Notes: generated by a model from the sequence alone, not told the origin. Counted from the first letter of the stretch, positions 55,848-64,000 are shown. The stretch is 64,000 nucleotides of DNA from Colwellia polaris (GCF_002104515.1 NZ_NBOE01000001.1:806001-870000); one strand, 5' to 3'. A program made the numbers and translations.

Positions 55848-56693
55848 ATGGCAAATTCTATTGCGATTACCTTAGAAAATTTTCAGCAAGTTATTCTCGA
55901 AGAATCAAAAACTAAACTGGTATTGGTTGATTTTTGGGCCCAGCAAATAGCAGAAAGTGTGGAGTTACGAGATAAGTTAGCTATCGCATTAGCGAATGCT
56001 GGCGAAACGATTATATACGCTACGATTGATTGTGAAACTCAAGGGCAAATAGCTCAACAGTTTGGTATTCAAGGTTTACCAACGGCGATTTTAGTTAAAG
56101 ATGGTCAGCCACTAGATGGATTAACTGGGCCTCAAACTGATGAAAGTATTAGTGAATTTTTAGCGAAATACTTACCTAAAGCCGAAGACGCTTTATTAGC
56201 GCAAGCTAACGAATTAATTTTAGAGAATAAAATTACAGAAGCATTTCCAGTGATCAACCAGGCTTATCAACTTGACAGTGAACGTGCTGATATTAAGTTA
56301 GTGCTGGCAAATGTTTATATTCAAACAGGTAAAATCGCTGAGGCTGAAACGCTGCTAAATAGCATTAAAATGATTGATCAAGATAGTCACTTCAAATCAT
56401 TAATGGCTAAGTTAGAATTAGCAAGCCAAGCTGCCGATTCTCCAGAAATTCAAGCGCTTGAGCAAGAGTTACAAAGTAATCCTGAAAATGTAGAGTTAAA
56501 GCAGAAGTTAGCCGCGCAATACAGCCAAGTTAACCGAAATGAAGAAGCTTTGGCAATTTTGTTTTTGCTAGTGCAAAGTAATGGCGCAGATATTACCAGT
56601 AAAGATTTATTATTAGATGTATTGAAGTCACTGCCAGACGGCGATGCCTTAGCGACAAAATATCGACGTAAACTGTATACCCTTATGTACTAA
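55848..56693 (+). CDS. cnoX: CnoX (YbbN)-like thioredoxin-fold co-chaperone with TPR repeats
   Basis: 281 residues. An N-terminal thioredoxin fold (about 1-108) has VDFWAQQIAESVELRDKL where the CxxC would be; both Cys are replaced (Ile34, Ser37), so it cannot be a disulfide oxidoreductase. Cys62 (TIDCET) matches the conserved second Cys of E. coli CnoX. The C-terminal half is TPR-like helical repeats (ITEAFPVINQAYQLDSERAD and onward). CnoX holds oxidatively damaged clients for GroEL and DnaK. ATG 55848 is preferred to TTG 55845. A terminator follows. The family call is strong; loss of the redox motif is notable but common in the family. Confidence 0.88.
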   Translation: MANSIAITLENFQQVILEESKTKLVLVDFWAQQIAESVELRDKLAIALANAGETIIYATIDCETQGQIAQQFGIQGLPTAILVKDGQPLDGLTGPQTDESISEFLAKYLPKAEDALLAQANELILENKITEAFPVINQAYQLDSERADIKLVLANVYIQTGKIAEAETLLNSIKMIDQDSHFKSLMAKLELASQAADSPEIQALEQELQSNPENVELKQKLAAQYSQVNRNEEALAILFLLVQSNGADITSKDLLLDVLKSLPDGDALATKYRRKLYTLMY

Positions 56694-56755
56694 CACCGTT
56701 TGTGACTATTCTTAAGCTCAGCTATTCACGCTAAAACTTAACGTTAATAAAAACT

Positions 56756-56794
56756 AAAAAACGCATAGCAATTATATTGTTATGCGTTTTTTAT
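56756..56794. terminator. Bidirectional terminator between cnoX and msrA
   Basis: A stem of about 17 bp (56756-56772 with 56776-56792, one G-U pair) has loop TAT and A/T runs on both flanks. Confidence 0.88.
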
Positions 56795-56842
56795 AGAAAA
56801 ATTTTTGCTATCAAACATTTACTTGCCTGAAAGCTTTGACAC

Positions 56843-57403
56843 TTAACTTGCTTGAGGTATTAAGTCTTCATCTTTTAATAGATAAGAGAATTCATTCAGA
56901 AACTTTTGTATTTTTCTCACAACCACTAACTGGCAATATTTATTTTCTGGGTTGTTAGTAAAGTAATCTTGATGATAACTTTCAGCGCTATAAAAGTTAT
57001 TAGCGGCCTTCACTGTAGTAACAATAGGCTGCTCAAAAGCTTGTTTGTTAGTTAACTCTGCAATTCGAGCGATAGCTAATTTTTGCTGAGCTTGATTGTG
57101 AAACAAAATTGTTGAGCGATATTGGCTACCAATATCATCGCCTTGACGGTTGATCGATGTAGGATCGTGTATGGCAAAAAACACGGTTAATATTTGTTCA
57201 ACGCTAAGTTGCTCAGGAGAAAATGTGATTTGAACTACTTCTGCATGATTAGTCGTGCCAGTACAAACCTGTTCATAGCTTGGGTTTTCAATATCGCCAT
57301 CAGCATAACCACTGGTTACAGAAACAACGCCTTTAATTCGGGCAAAAATATTCTCAATACACCAAAAACAGCCAGCGCCTAAAGTTATTTTTTCGATGCT
57401 CAT
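56843..57403 (-). CDS. msrA: Peptide methionine (S)-S-oxide reductase A
   Basis: 186 residues from ATG 57403, which AGGAAAAG precedes. A longer reading from 57439 adds 12 residues without a better ribosome site. The catalytic motif is GAGCFWC (Cys12, Cys15), followed by GYADGDIENPSYEQVCTGTT, NHAEVVQITFSPEQL and YHQDYFTNNPENKYCQ. It reduces methionine-S-sulfoxide, free or in proteins, in the cytoplasm. Two pairs of MetJ-type boxes lie upstream, so expression probably responds to S-adenosylmethionine. It complements the periplasmic msrPQ system at 9039. Confidence 0.96.
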   Translation of the reverse strand: MSIEKITLGAGCFWCIENIFARIKGVVSVTSGYADGDIENPSYEQVCTGTTNHAEVVQITFSPEQLSVEQILTVFFAIHDPTSINRQGDDIGSQYRSTILFHNQAQQKLAIARIAELTNKQAFEQPIVTTVKAANNFYSAESYHQDYFTNNPENKYCQLVVVRKIQKFLNEFSYLLKDEDLIPQAS

Positions 57404-57459
57404 TTTCTTTTCCTCTTCACTATTGCTAGTGAACAACATAATTACGTGATGAAAACATA

Positions 57460-57475
57460 AGACGTTTAGACGTCT
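57460..57475. promoter_or_regulatory. MetJ operator (two met boxes), proximal to msrA
   Basis: AGACGTTTAGACGTCT is two adjacent 8-bp met boxes, 15 of 16 bases identical to the AGACGTCT repeat consensus. It lies 57 bases upstream of the msrA ATG, between TTAAAC and TCTTAT on the minus strand, where binding would block RNA polymerase. Confidence 0.85.
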
Positions 57476-57506
57476 ATGTGTTTAACTTTTTCAGAAGATA
57501 TCACCT

Positions 57507-57522
57507 AGCCGTTTAGATGTCT
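57507..57522. promoter_or_regulatory. Second MetJ-type box pair upstream of msrA
   Basis: AGCCGTTTAGATGTCT matches the tandem met box consensus at 13 of 16 bases and is followed by a weaker third unit ATATGTTT. It is 31 bases from the proximal pair. The rest of the gap 57404-57816 shows no gene. Confidence 0.6.
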
Positions 57523-57766
57523 ATATGTTTTGTGAGTTAATTTATTAAATAATTTATTCGTTAAATTGATTTGATCAGGAGTCTTGTCGCTGAGTCATTG
57601 TTGAAGTAGTACTAAAGTGAGCGTGTATAAAGCAAAAAAACAAATGCTAGAGTTTGTTTTTTATTTAGCGAGGTTTAGGAAAATAGTTATTTTTATGACA
57701 AATTGATGACATTTTTACCGGCTTATTAAAGCTTATACTTTAAAGCCAATAAGATTAAACATAGAG

Positions 57767-57794
57767 AACCTAGTGCCTTAGTTAGCACTAGGTT
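57767..57794. other. Stable hairpin downstream of the DUF3083-like gene
   Basis: A perfect 10-bp stem (57767-57776 with 57785-57794, AACCTAGTGC type) has an 8-base loop. There is no clear U-tract on the minus strand, so it may be a weak terminator or an mRNA 3' stabiliser. Confidence 0.5.
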
Positions 57795-57816
57795 TACAAT
57801 ATGAAATTAGAAAAAA

Positions 57817-58938
57817 TTAATCTGAGGTTAGATTAAAAGCAATATGCTGATGAAAGCGTAAAGTTAGTTCATCTTTTGCTGTTGGAAGCTCTAATTCAGT
57901 CGCTAATAAACGCATAGCTTGTTCAATTTGATTAACAAATTTAGCATAGTTTTGTTCTTCGCCATTCTCACTGTTAGCAACAAATATAAACTGAACATTA
58001 TCAACTAGTTCAGCTGCCTGCCATCGACTAACTATGCCACAAGGACTCTGGTTTGGGTTGTAGCCTAACATTTGTAATTCGCCTACTTTAGAGACTAAAT
58101 CATGTAAGCTGTTTCTAACAATAGGGACTAATCCATTTGCAATTAAAGCACCATTGTTCAAGTTAAAACGTTTCGCCACTAAAGAAAAAGTATCTGTTAG
58201 GTAAGTATAAAGTGGGTTGTAAGGGTCTTTTGCTGTAGCGTCAATATCTACCAATTGAGAAATTCTATGATCAAGTGTTAAGTCGATAATGGCATAAGTG
58301 ATAGAAGCTACATTGTTAGGCAAATCAACATTTTCACTTGAATATCTTTGGGCAATAGGTCTAAATTTATGTGCTGTACTTGTATTGCAGCCTTTGTTTT
58401 TAGCAAAAATATCGTAGGTTAAATGCTGATGATCACGCATACGTATTTCGCTTAATGGCAGTTTAATTTTTTCTGCAAAGCTTTGAAGTAGGGTTTTAAC
58501 CCGTTGGTGAAAACTGGCCGCACCAATTCTAATCTCAGTACCTGAAGCTAAAAATAACAAGGTGATTTTTTTTGCTCTGACATTGGCGTCAAAAAACGCA
58601 TTTTGTAATACGTGTTGATTTGGATCGTAATAAAATATGATTTGTTGTTTTGTTTGCCATTGATGCATTTCTTGGCTATAACGCACTCTCACTAATTTAT
58701 TGTTGGCTACCAATACGCTATTTTTTATGCCGCCTTCATCACTTAGCGTAAACAATAACTTAGCTAATGCTTGATAGCAGCCATAATAATTATTGCTGCC
58801 GTCTTTTGCTATTTGTGCAGGCAAGTTTGCGAGCAGTTCGTCTGTTAAAGCAAATTCAGCCAAGATATACTGATTGTCGCGCGCATTAGTTGGTATGTAG
58901 GTTTTAGCTGCTGCGTTACGCTTCCTAATTATTGACAT
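57817..58938 (-). CDS. Conserved hypothetical protein, possibly DUF3083 family
   Basis: 373 residues from ATG 58938, with AGGA six bases ahead; ATG 58941 and TTG 58956 are also in frame. There is no signal peptide, so it is probably cytoplasmic. Visible features are a KTYIPTNARDNQYILAEFAL start, a GCYQALAKLLFTLSDEGGIKN segment and MRDHQHLTYDIFAKNKGCN. No catalytic or binding motif is recognised. The length and genus range recall DUF3083 proteins of Shewanella and Colwellia, but this is from memory and unverified. Its 5' end lies 277 bases from the recombinase trio, so it marks the probable chromosomal side of that element. Confidence 0.6.
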   Translation of the reverse strand: MSIIRKRNAAAKTYIPTNARDNQYILAEFALTDELLANLPAQIAKDGSNNYYGCYQALAKLLFTLSDEGGIKNSVLVANNKLVRVRYSQEMHQWQTKQQIIFYYDPNQHVLQNAFFDANVRAKKITLLFLASGTEIRIGAASFHQRVKTLLQSFAEKIKLPLSEIRMRDHQHLTYDIFAKNKGCNTSTAHKFRPIAQRYSSENVDLPNNVASITYAIIDLTLDHRISQLVDIDATAKDPYNPLYTYLTDTFSLVAKRFNLNNGALIANGLVPIVRNSLHDLVSKVGELQMLGYNPNQSPCGIVSRWQAAELVDNVQFIFVANSENGEEQNYAKFVNQIEQAMRLLATELELPTAKDELTLRFHQHIAFNLTSD

Positions 58939-59215
58939 CATAATTCCTTGTATCAAATTGAGGCATCACACTGATACCAATTCGTTAATATGATGTGATT
59001 ATAAGCAGCAGACATGACATTTTTATGTCAGTAAATTAAGCAATAATAAATAATATATGAGGGCTCGGTTGAGCAAACAAACTTTATGTCGGTAGAAAAT
59101 AATACAGAATTAATTGCTGCGATTAATCAAATATAATGCTGATATACTACTAAGTAATGAATTTGTAAGTACGTAAGTTAGTTACTATATTCATATCCAC
59201 TTAGGAGTATTAATC
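58939..59215. other. Presumed junction region between chromosome and recombinase element
   Basis: 277 bases holding small dyads (TGACAT/ATGTCA at 59015-59030; GCTC/GAGC at 59063-59074) and, at 59165-59180, the short repeat GTAAGTACGTAAG. If the recombinase trio defines an island, one attachment end probably lies here, but no duplicated att sequence can be shown without the other end. AGGAG at the end serves the first recombinase gene. Confidence 0.35.
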
Positions 59216-60418
59216 ATGAAAAAAGTAACTTTAAGCAAAATAACCATTAATGAAGTGGAATTAACAGACCTAAATATTCTGTTAGATGATGAAAGTAACG
59301 TCATTATATTACCGCTACTTTTTTCTATATATATGAATAGAACAGGTTGTATTAAAAAAGTTGTTCGCAAGGATAAACAAACCCTCATAAATAATGAGGC
59401 TATCATAGAAATTATCGATAGTAATATTTTAGATAACACTATTGACTCATATTTGTCGCACCTAAAACACTTATTAATTTACATTAACAAGTTACGTAAA
59501 GAACACAATACTCCTTCAGTACACAATTCACATTTAATCTCTCATACACTTTTAAACAAATTCTTGAATGAGGCTTTGCTTGAGGCAGGTAAGTCAGTAG
59601 CTACCATAGAAGCTTATCGTGCTTCATTTGTCGCATACTTCGATTTTTTACATTATTTGAAAATCAAACCAGCAAAAAAAATAACAATTGATCGTAAAAC
59701 TAAACAACAAGCCGCGCATAACTCCGATGTTGAAAAAAGCATTCAATACGTAACGAAACAGCAACGTTTTGAATTGCTAAATGCATGCAATAGTAAAGCA
59801 GAAAAACTGATTTTACGTTTAGGTTATGAAGTAGGCTTACGTACAAGCGAAAATTGTGGTTTACGGTTGGAGAAAGATGGCAATCTATTAGATTTATTCA
59901 AGCAAGCATCAGACCCTGATAACGAACAGTGTGAGTTCGCATATTATCTCAAAGGTAAGTTCACTAAAGGAAAAAAATCTAGGCAAATTTTTCTGGATAA
60001 GGAGCTTATTTTGGCAATGAAAGATTATTATGAAACTGAACGAAATGACATTGTTGAAAAGTCGAAAAAAGATAGCGATATGTTATTTTTGTGTGCAGCA
60101 AATTGCTGCTTAGGAAAGGATATATCTGTAGAGCATGGAAGTAATGTTTTTAACCGAGTGAAAAAAAGAACATATTTCTTTGATAAGCACATAAGTTATC
60201 AAGCATTACGGCATACATTTGGAACAGAGCTTTTTCATGAGGAATTAATGTCGAGTGACGGGAGAGAAACTAGATCTGAATCAGCCGCACTAATAGTTGT
60301 CGCAGAACGTTTAGGGCATGCGTTTACTAAAGAAGGTTTAGCTCCAGAAACGACTACTCGATATATTAGAATGAGACAACAGATGCTACAAGTTGAACAA
60401 GGAGAGTTTCATGCATAA
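59216..60418 (+). CDS. Tyrosine recombinase, first gene of a recombinase trio (GinA-like)
   Basis: 400 residues. An N-terminal SAM-like core-binding domain (about 75-160, DSYLSHLKHLLIYINKLRKE and YRASFVAYFDFLHYL) precedes a catalytic domain. Catalytic residues are Arg209 (YEVGLRTSEN), Arg332 in QALRHTFGTEL (Gln329 replaces the usual box II His), His368 (ERLGHAF) and nucleophile Tyr383 (TRYIRM). It should cut and rejoin DNA at specific sites. AGGAG precedes ATG 59216. The next gene overlaps by 8 bases. Length and gene order resemble ginA of GInt islands; gmtY and RIT recombinases are alternatives. Confidence 0.85.
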   Translation: MKKVTLSKITINEVELTDLNILLDDESNVIILPLLFSIYMNRTGCIKKVVRKDKQTLINNEAIIEIIDSNILDNTIDSYLSHLKHLLIYINKLRKEHNTPSVHNSHLISHTLLNKFLNEALLEAGKSVATIEAYRASFVAYFDFLHYLKIKPAKKITIDRKTKQQAAHNSDVEKSIQYVTKQQRFELLNACNSKAEKLILRLGYEVGLRTSENCGLRLEKDGNLLDLFKQASDPDNEQCEFAYYLKGKFTKGKKSRQIFLDKELILAMKDYYETERNDIVEKSKKDSDMLFLCAANCCLGKDISVEHGSNVFNRVKKRTYFFDKHISYQALRHTFGTELFHEELMSSDGRETRSESAALIVVAERLGHAFTKEGLAPETTTRYIRMRQQMLQVEQGEFHA

Positions 60419-62546
60419 CGATGAAATCATTGAGGGCTTTGTGACAAATGATGATGGTATAGACCCTTTTGCTCAGGTTTTGCCAACACCAATATCAAAA
60501 TTGCAAATTAATTCTAATCGAATATCCGTAAGTAAAGATAATCAAGAATTTGCCACATTATCAAATGCCAGTCCGTTTGCTGAATATATCTTTTCAGCTT
60601 TATTGAAAGGTACGTTAACTGATTGGTTTTTCCGATTAAAAGATACACGTCATTTTTTAAGACATATTAAAGAGTTCGTTTCATTTTTAAATAACTATAG
60701 TTTTGACAGTGTTAACAGATACAAAGTCTTAAAAGATTTTGAGAGTTTTAAAGTTAATGAAGAAGGTTTAAAACCACAATCAACAGGTTTATCAAATTTA
60801 TTGGGTTTGATAACTAATAGCATTGAAAGTAATCAATTTCCAAAAGAACAAATACTTTATTTAGTAACACTGATTAATACGACTAAACCAAGCAAAAGCT
60901 CATGTAGAGACCCACATACGCTAAACCATTGGTTTAATATTAGTTGGCTTAAAAGCTATATCGGAGAAGAGGTATTTTTAAAGCTAGAAAGCCCAAAATT
61001 ATTAATGGGTGGCTTTAATGTCACTATTGCCACAACTTTGTCTTATTTGATTAGTGCGAAAAAGGAATTAAAAGAAAAAATCAAAAATAACCAAATTAGC
61101 GTGGAGCAGCTTTGTTCAGGCGGAGAGGAATACTCTAAGCTCACACCAAGAGAACAAACGAAATACAGTCAAAACTTATTTCAGTTAACTGCTAACTTTG
61201 ATTCTGAAAAACCACTTGATAAATCAACTCAGTGCATGCTTATTGACTTGGTAAATCAAGTCCCATTTAAGCGAATTATGGAATTAATCAAAACCAAAGG
61301 GGTAAAAGCTATCCCTTTTATTTTTCACGCTAAAACTAATAAAAAAATCAATTTTACAAAATCGAATTTATTTACACCTCAATATTTAAACTCACCTTCA
61401 CCGATTGAAGAGTTATTATTTAGTTGGTTAGTTTCATCGCAAATGGTGCAGCCAGAAGATGTTTTAAAGTTAAAGAAAAGTGACTTCCTTTTTGAAAGAA
61501 ACTCGCAAGGAACCGTTATTTTAGCGCAATGTATTTATTACAAAGGTAGAGCAGGAGGCAATAAAGAAACGCCATTGCTCAATAAATCCAATGTTGAGTT
61601 GAGTGCATTTATCGATTATTTCAGTATTTTACCCGATGATCGAAAAGAACTATTTTCAAAAGCATGCCCTAAAAGCCCAAGATTGGTTACGCCTTATATA
61701 GAAGGAACAGCACAACCCTCTATGATTGCCTTTCTGTTTAGGCTTTTAGAAACCGATGACCTATCTAAAACAATAACCAATGCGCTCATCTCTAGAGACG
61801 TTAGCAACCTTTTCTACAAATCATTCTTGGGGTTAAATAAGTCGACCTCTATTTCTTATGACACATGGCGAAAAAACTCAAATAAAACGAGGGAAGAGTA
61901 TATAAAAGAAGTAAATGAGCCATTACCCATTAATATTTTTAGACCTGCTCATATTAAAACTTCGGCAGTATATTCAAGAACGGATTTATATCGTGAAGGT
62001 GATTTGGTTAACTATAACTCCCATACTGCTCACACAGAAAAAATGTCTTATTTATCTGATTCAAATAAAGATTGGGTGAATCAATGTGGCAGAATCTCTC
62101 GTTTAGTTTTTAACGAGATTGAAACCAATATCTATAAACCCAATGTTAAAGTTGTCGACATTCATACAAACGAACAAATCATAAAAACTAAGGTATTAAA
62201 GGCGACAGGTACTACCGATGGGAAAGTTAACGCTATTGGGCAATATAAAGGCTCAGAGGTTGAGGATGCTGACGATAGTGGACTAGTTATGGTAGTTGAT
62301 TCCGTAGAGACAGCGGTAAACATGCTGCATTATATTAAACAGGCAGATTTGTTTGCTAAAAAACTATTAGATAAAAACCCCAAATTTTTTGAAAGAACCT
62401 TACTCGTAAACGTTGAGTGGATGCACTATGTTCTTGATAAACTTTCAATTAGTACGGTAAAAGAAGCTCAAAAGTTTTACTCCGCTAACTTTAAAAATTT
62501 CCCCAATATTTTTGATGATGAACTTAGAGGAGGAGTAACGTCATGA
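60411..62546 (+). CDS. Large tyrosine-recombinase-like protein with degenerate active site, second gene of the trio (GinB-like)
   Basis: 711 residues from ATG 60411 (GGAG upstream; TTG 60393 is in frame but unlikely). The C-terminal half aligns by eye with a recombinase core. Box I is SSQMVQPEDVLKLKKSDF, with Gln347 where Arg is expected. Box II is RPAHIKTSAV, with Lys516 in place of Arg. The last box, NSHTAHTEKMSYL, keeps His538 and Tyr547 nine residues apart, the canonical spacing. Two catalytic Arg losses suggest a partner or architectural role, or an altered mechanism. The N-terminal half is unrecognised. It overlaps its neighbours on both sides, so all three are coupled. Confidence 0.75.
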   Translation: MHNDEIIEGFVTNDDGIDPFAQVLPTPISKLQINSNRISVSKDNQEFATLSNASPFAEYIFSALLKGTLTDWFFRLKDTRHFLRHIKEFVSFLNNYSFDSVNRYKVLKDFESFKVNEEGLKPQSTGLSNLLGLITNSIESNQFPKEQILYLVTLINTTKPSKSSCRDPHTLNHWFNISWLKSYIGEEVFLKLESPKLLMGGFNVTIATTLSYLISAKKELKEKIKNNQISVEQLCSGGEEYSKLTPREQTKYSQNLFQLTANFDSEKPLDKSTQCMLIDLVNQVPFKRIMELIKTKGVKAIPFIFHAKTNKKINFTKSNLFTPQYLNSPSPIEELLFSWLVSSQMVQPEDVLKLKKSDFLFERNSQGTVILAQCIYYKGRAGGNKETPLLNKSNVELSAFIDYFSILPDDRKELFSKACPKSPRLVTPYIEGTAQPSMIAFLFRLLETDDLSKTITNALISRDVSNLFYKSFLGLNKSTSISYDTWRKNSNKTREEYIKEVNEPLPINIFRPAHIKTSAVYSRTDLYREGDLVNYNSHTAHTEKMSYLSDSNKDWVNQCGRISRLVFNEIETNIYKPNVKVVDIHTNEQIIKTKVLKATGTTDGKVNAIGQYKGSEVEDADDSGLVMVVDSVETAVNMLHYIKQADLFAKKLLDKNPKFFERTLLVNVEWMHYVLDKLSISTVKEAQKFYSANFKNFPNIFDDELRGGVTS

Positions 62547-64000
62547 TGTTAAATACAGCGAAAATTAGTCTTGATAGTAATATTGATTTAGATGACCTGC
62601 AATCTCAACTTAATGCAAAAATTGGCTCTGAAAAGAATAATTTACATGCTGATAAATGGTATTTTACAAGTGAAAGCAAAATAATCACATTAGACTTTTC
62701 TCCGCTAAAAGGCATGGCAACACAATCAATTAGTTGGGCAGATAAAAAAGATGAATTGATATTCAGCATAAAATTATTATGGCTTGAGGCAACAGAAAAA
62801 TGCTTTAGTACGGCAGGTTATCAGAATAAATTTAAAGGCTTATGTTTATTAGCTACATATCTAATAACAACAGACCAAGAAGAAATTGGCTTAGGTAATT
62901 TATACCAGTTATTTGAATTCACATTATTAAATTCTTGGCAAAAAAATAGCTTTCATAAACGACTTTCACCAAAAACTTTCCATAGTTATAGGGCTGAAGA
63001 TACTACAGAAATTTGGCAATTAACTCGTTACAGGGATGACTTAGCTTTTGTTTTTTCTAAGTCCGTCAATAAAAGAAATATCAAAAAGAAAATAACATCT
63101 GTTTTAGAAGACTTAAGCGGTAAGGATTTAACCTATCGAGATTGGATAGAAGGCGGCTCGTTTAACTTTTTAACACTAGATCAGGGAAAGTACTACATAG
63201 AACATTGTGCTACCTTTTTTAATGAAAACATAGAAATAGCTATTGCAACCAATGCTGTTTTAAATAGTGCGCCTGAGCTGGTTTCAAAAATTGGCTGGAA
63301 TCTTTCACCTACTACAGTTAATTATGTTTCTTTAGCGTTAATCGGTATCCCACCAGAAAAATTAGTCAAAGATAGAAAGGTAAACTTAGTAAAAATAAAA
63401 GCCTTAATTGAAGAGGTAAATAAACGTTATACCGAGTGCTATTTAAAGCTTTTTCGTGAAAAGCAATTAACCAGTCCCGAAGCAATATTGCATTTAGCGA
63501 AACAACTAATAAGCGGTGATATTTCACAGACAGTGTTAGATAAATTAAAATTCATTGTTGAAAATAGAACGTCAGAATACCTTAAGCAATGGCTATATGA
63601 TTTAAACTCTAGCATTACTATTGACGAATTTTCTTTATTGCTTGACTCAATTACTCAAAAAAATGAACCTGTTAAAGTCACTTTTCCAACTGAAGAATAC
63701 CTAAATAATATAGGTGTTTTTTCCAAACGAAGAAACAATACGCTATTAAAACCGTTTGCTACTATGGTAAAAAATGCAGGAATTACTTCAGTTGTAGCTC
63801 TATTAGGCTGGAGAGAAAGCGAGTTTGGTTTCCCTTTATCTGCCATTGAAGTATTTGAAAATAAGGACTACCTAGACCAATCATATATGCCATTAAGGTA
63901 TAACGTTTTATGGCATGTCCCAAAAACTAACGGTAAAACAAAGTTAAATCGTGAAATATCATATTCGGCATACAAGCTACTTAAAATGTTGTCGTTATTA
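62543..64000 (+). CDS. Third recombinase-trio protein (GinC-like), 3' end outside window
   Basis: An open frame runs 486 codons from ATG 62543 to the window edge with no stop. It starts within ATGA of the preceding stop and has GGAGGAG upstream. The first 400 residues are unrecognised and Lys/Leu-rich. Near the visible end, VALLGWRESEFGFPLSAIEV looks like recombinase box I with Arg424 retained, followed by YNVLWHVPKTNGKTKLNREI resembling the beta-strand Lys region. The remaining boxes would lie beyond base 64000. A size of 600 residues or more with a catalytic core favours a ginC-like protein over GmtX, but this is provisional. Confidence 0.7.
   Translation, partial: MMLNTAKISLDSNIDLDDLQSQLNAKIGSEKNNLHADKWYFTSESKIITLDFSPLKGMATQSISWADKKDELIFSIKLLWLEATEKCFSTAGYQNKFKGLCLLATYLITTDQEEIGLGNLYQLFEFTLLNSWQKNSFHKRLSPKTFHSYRAEDTTEIWQLTRYRDDLAFVFSKSVNKRNIKKKITSVLEDLSGKDLTYRDWIEGGSFNFLTLDQGKYYIEHCATFFNENIEIAIATNAVLNSAPELVSKIGWNLSPTTVNYVSLALIGIPPEKLVKDRKVNLVKIKALIEEVNKRYTECYLKLFREKQLTSPEAILHLAKQLISGDISQTVLDKLKFIVENRTSEYLKQWLYDLNSSITIDEFSLLLDSITQKNEPVKVTFPTEEYLNNIGVFSKRRNNTLLKPFATMVKNAGITSVVALLGWRESEFGFPLSAIEVFENKDYLDQSYMPLRYNVLWHVPKTNGKTKLNREISYSAYKLLKMLSLL

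Noticed and set aside
59216-64000. Ordinary prophage integrase
   Set aside because: Three large overlapping recombinase-like genes and no phage genes, excisionase or tRNA target are seen.

Overview
The window is AT-rich chromosomal DNA from a marine gammaproteobacterium of the Alteromonadales, most like Colwellia or Thalassotalea. This rests on the rpsU-yqeY-dnaG-rpoD block next to tsaD-plsY-folB-folK-uppP, a 528-residue isocitrate lyase, a TonB receptor, a GlyGly-CTERM protein, MetJ boxes and the encoded CCA of the tRNA. The genus is inferred from gene content; no search was run.

Layout. 1-1000: 5' part of pheA (minus) behind a phenylalanine leader peptide and attenuator. 1150-4053: a MAPEG protein and a penicillin-acylase-type Ntn hydrolase. 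4271-7713: operon for a Tat-exported molybdenum hydroxylase (MocA-like nucleotidyltransferase, 2Fe-2S subunit, Mo-binding subunit); a second two-gene set without the nucleotidyltransferase lies at 27635-30421. 7878-12358: yaiL-like gene, glutaredoxin-like gene, msrPQ, a parvulin and oxyR. 12432-14667: ECF sigma factor with two overlapping or adjacent envelope proteins of unknown role. 15700-22265: glyoxylate shunt genes glcB and aceA bracketing lrgAB and a LysR regulator. 22701-27179: TonB receptor, AraC regulator, glutathione transferase. 30730-30806: tRNA-Ile2. 30979-35931: a large anchored LVIVD/Calx-beta protein diverging from an MbnP/MbnH copper-protein and diheme-enzyme pair. 36242-44223: a sigma-54 promoter, porin, TAXI-type TRAP transporter and a DctB/DctD-like two-component system that probably controls it. 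44352-52851: housekeeping block for replication, transcription, translation, tRNA modification, folate and envelope lipid synthesis. 53109-58938: acyl-CoA dehydrogenase, HDOD protein, CnoX-like co-chaperone, msrA under MetJ boxes, and an uncharacterised gene. 59216 to the end: three overlapping genes for large tyrosine-recombinase-family proteins, the third cut by the window edge.

The last module is the clearest mobile element and the most likely entry to accessory cargo beyond the window. It resembles the ginABC genes of GInt islands; the gamma-mobile-trio and RIT families are alternatives. Other points of interest are the probable sigma-54 regulon of porin plus TAXI transporter, the MbnPH/anchor-protein neighbourhood, placement of lrgAB inside the glyoxylate-shunt locus, MetJ boxes over the msrA promoter, and an apparent non-standard start of plsY.
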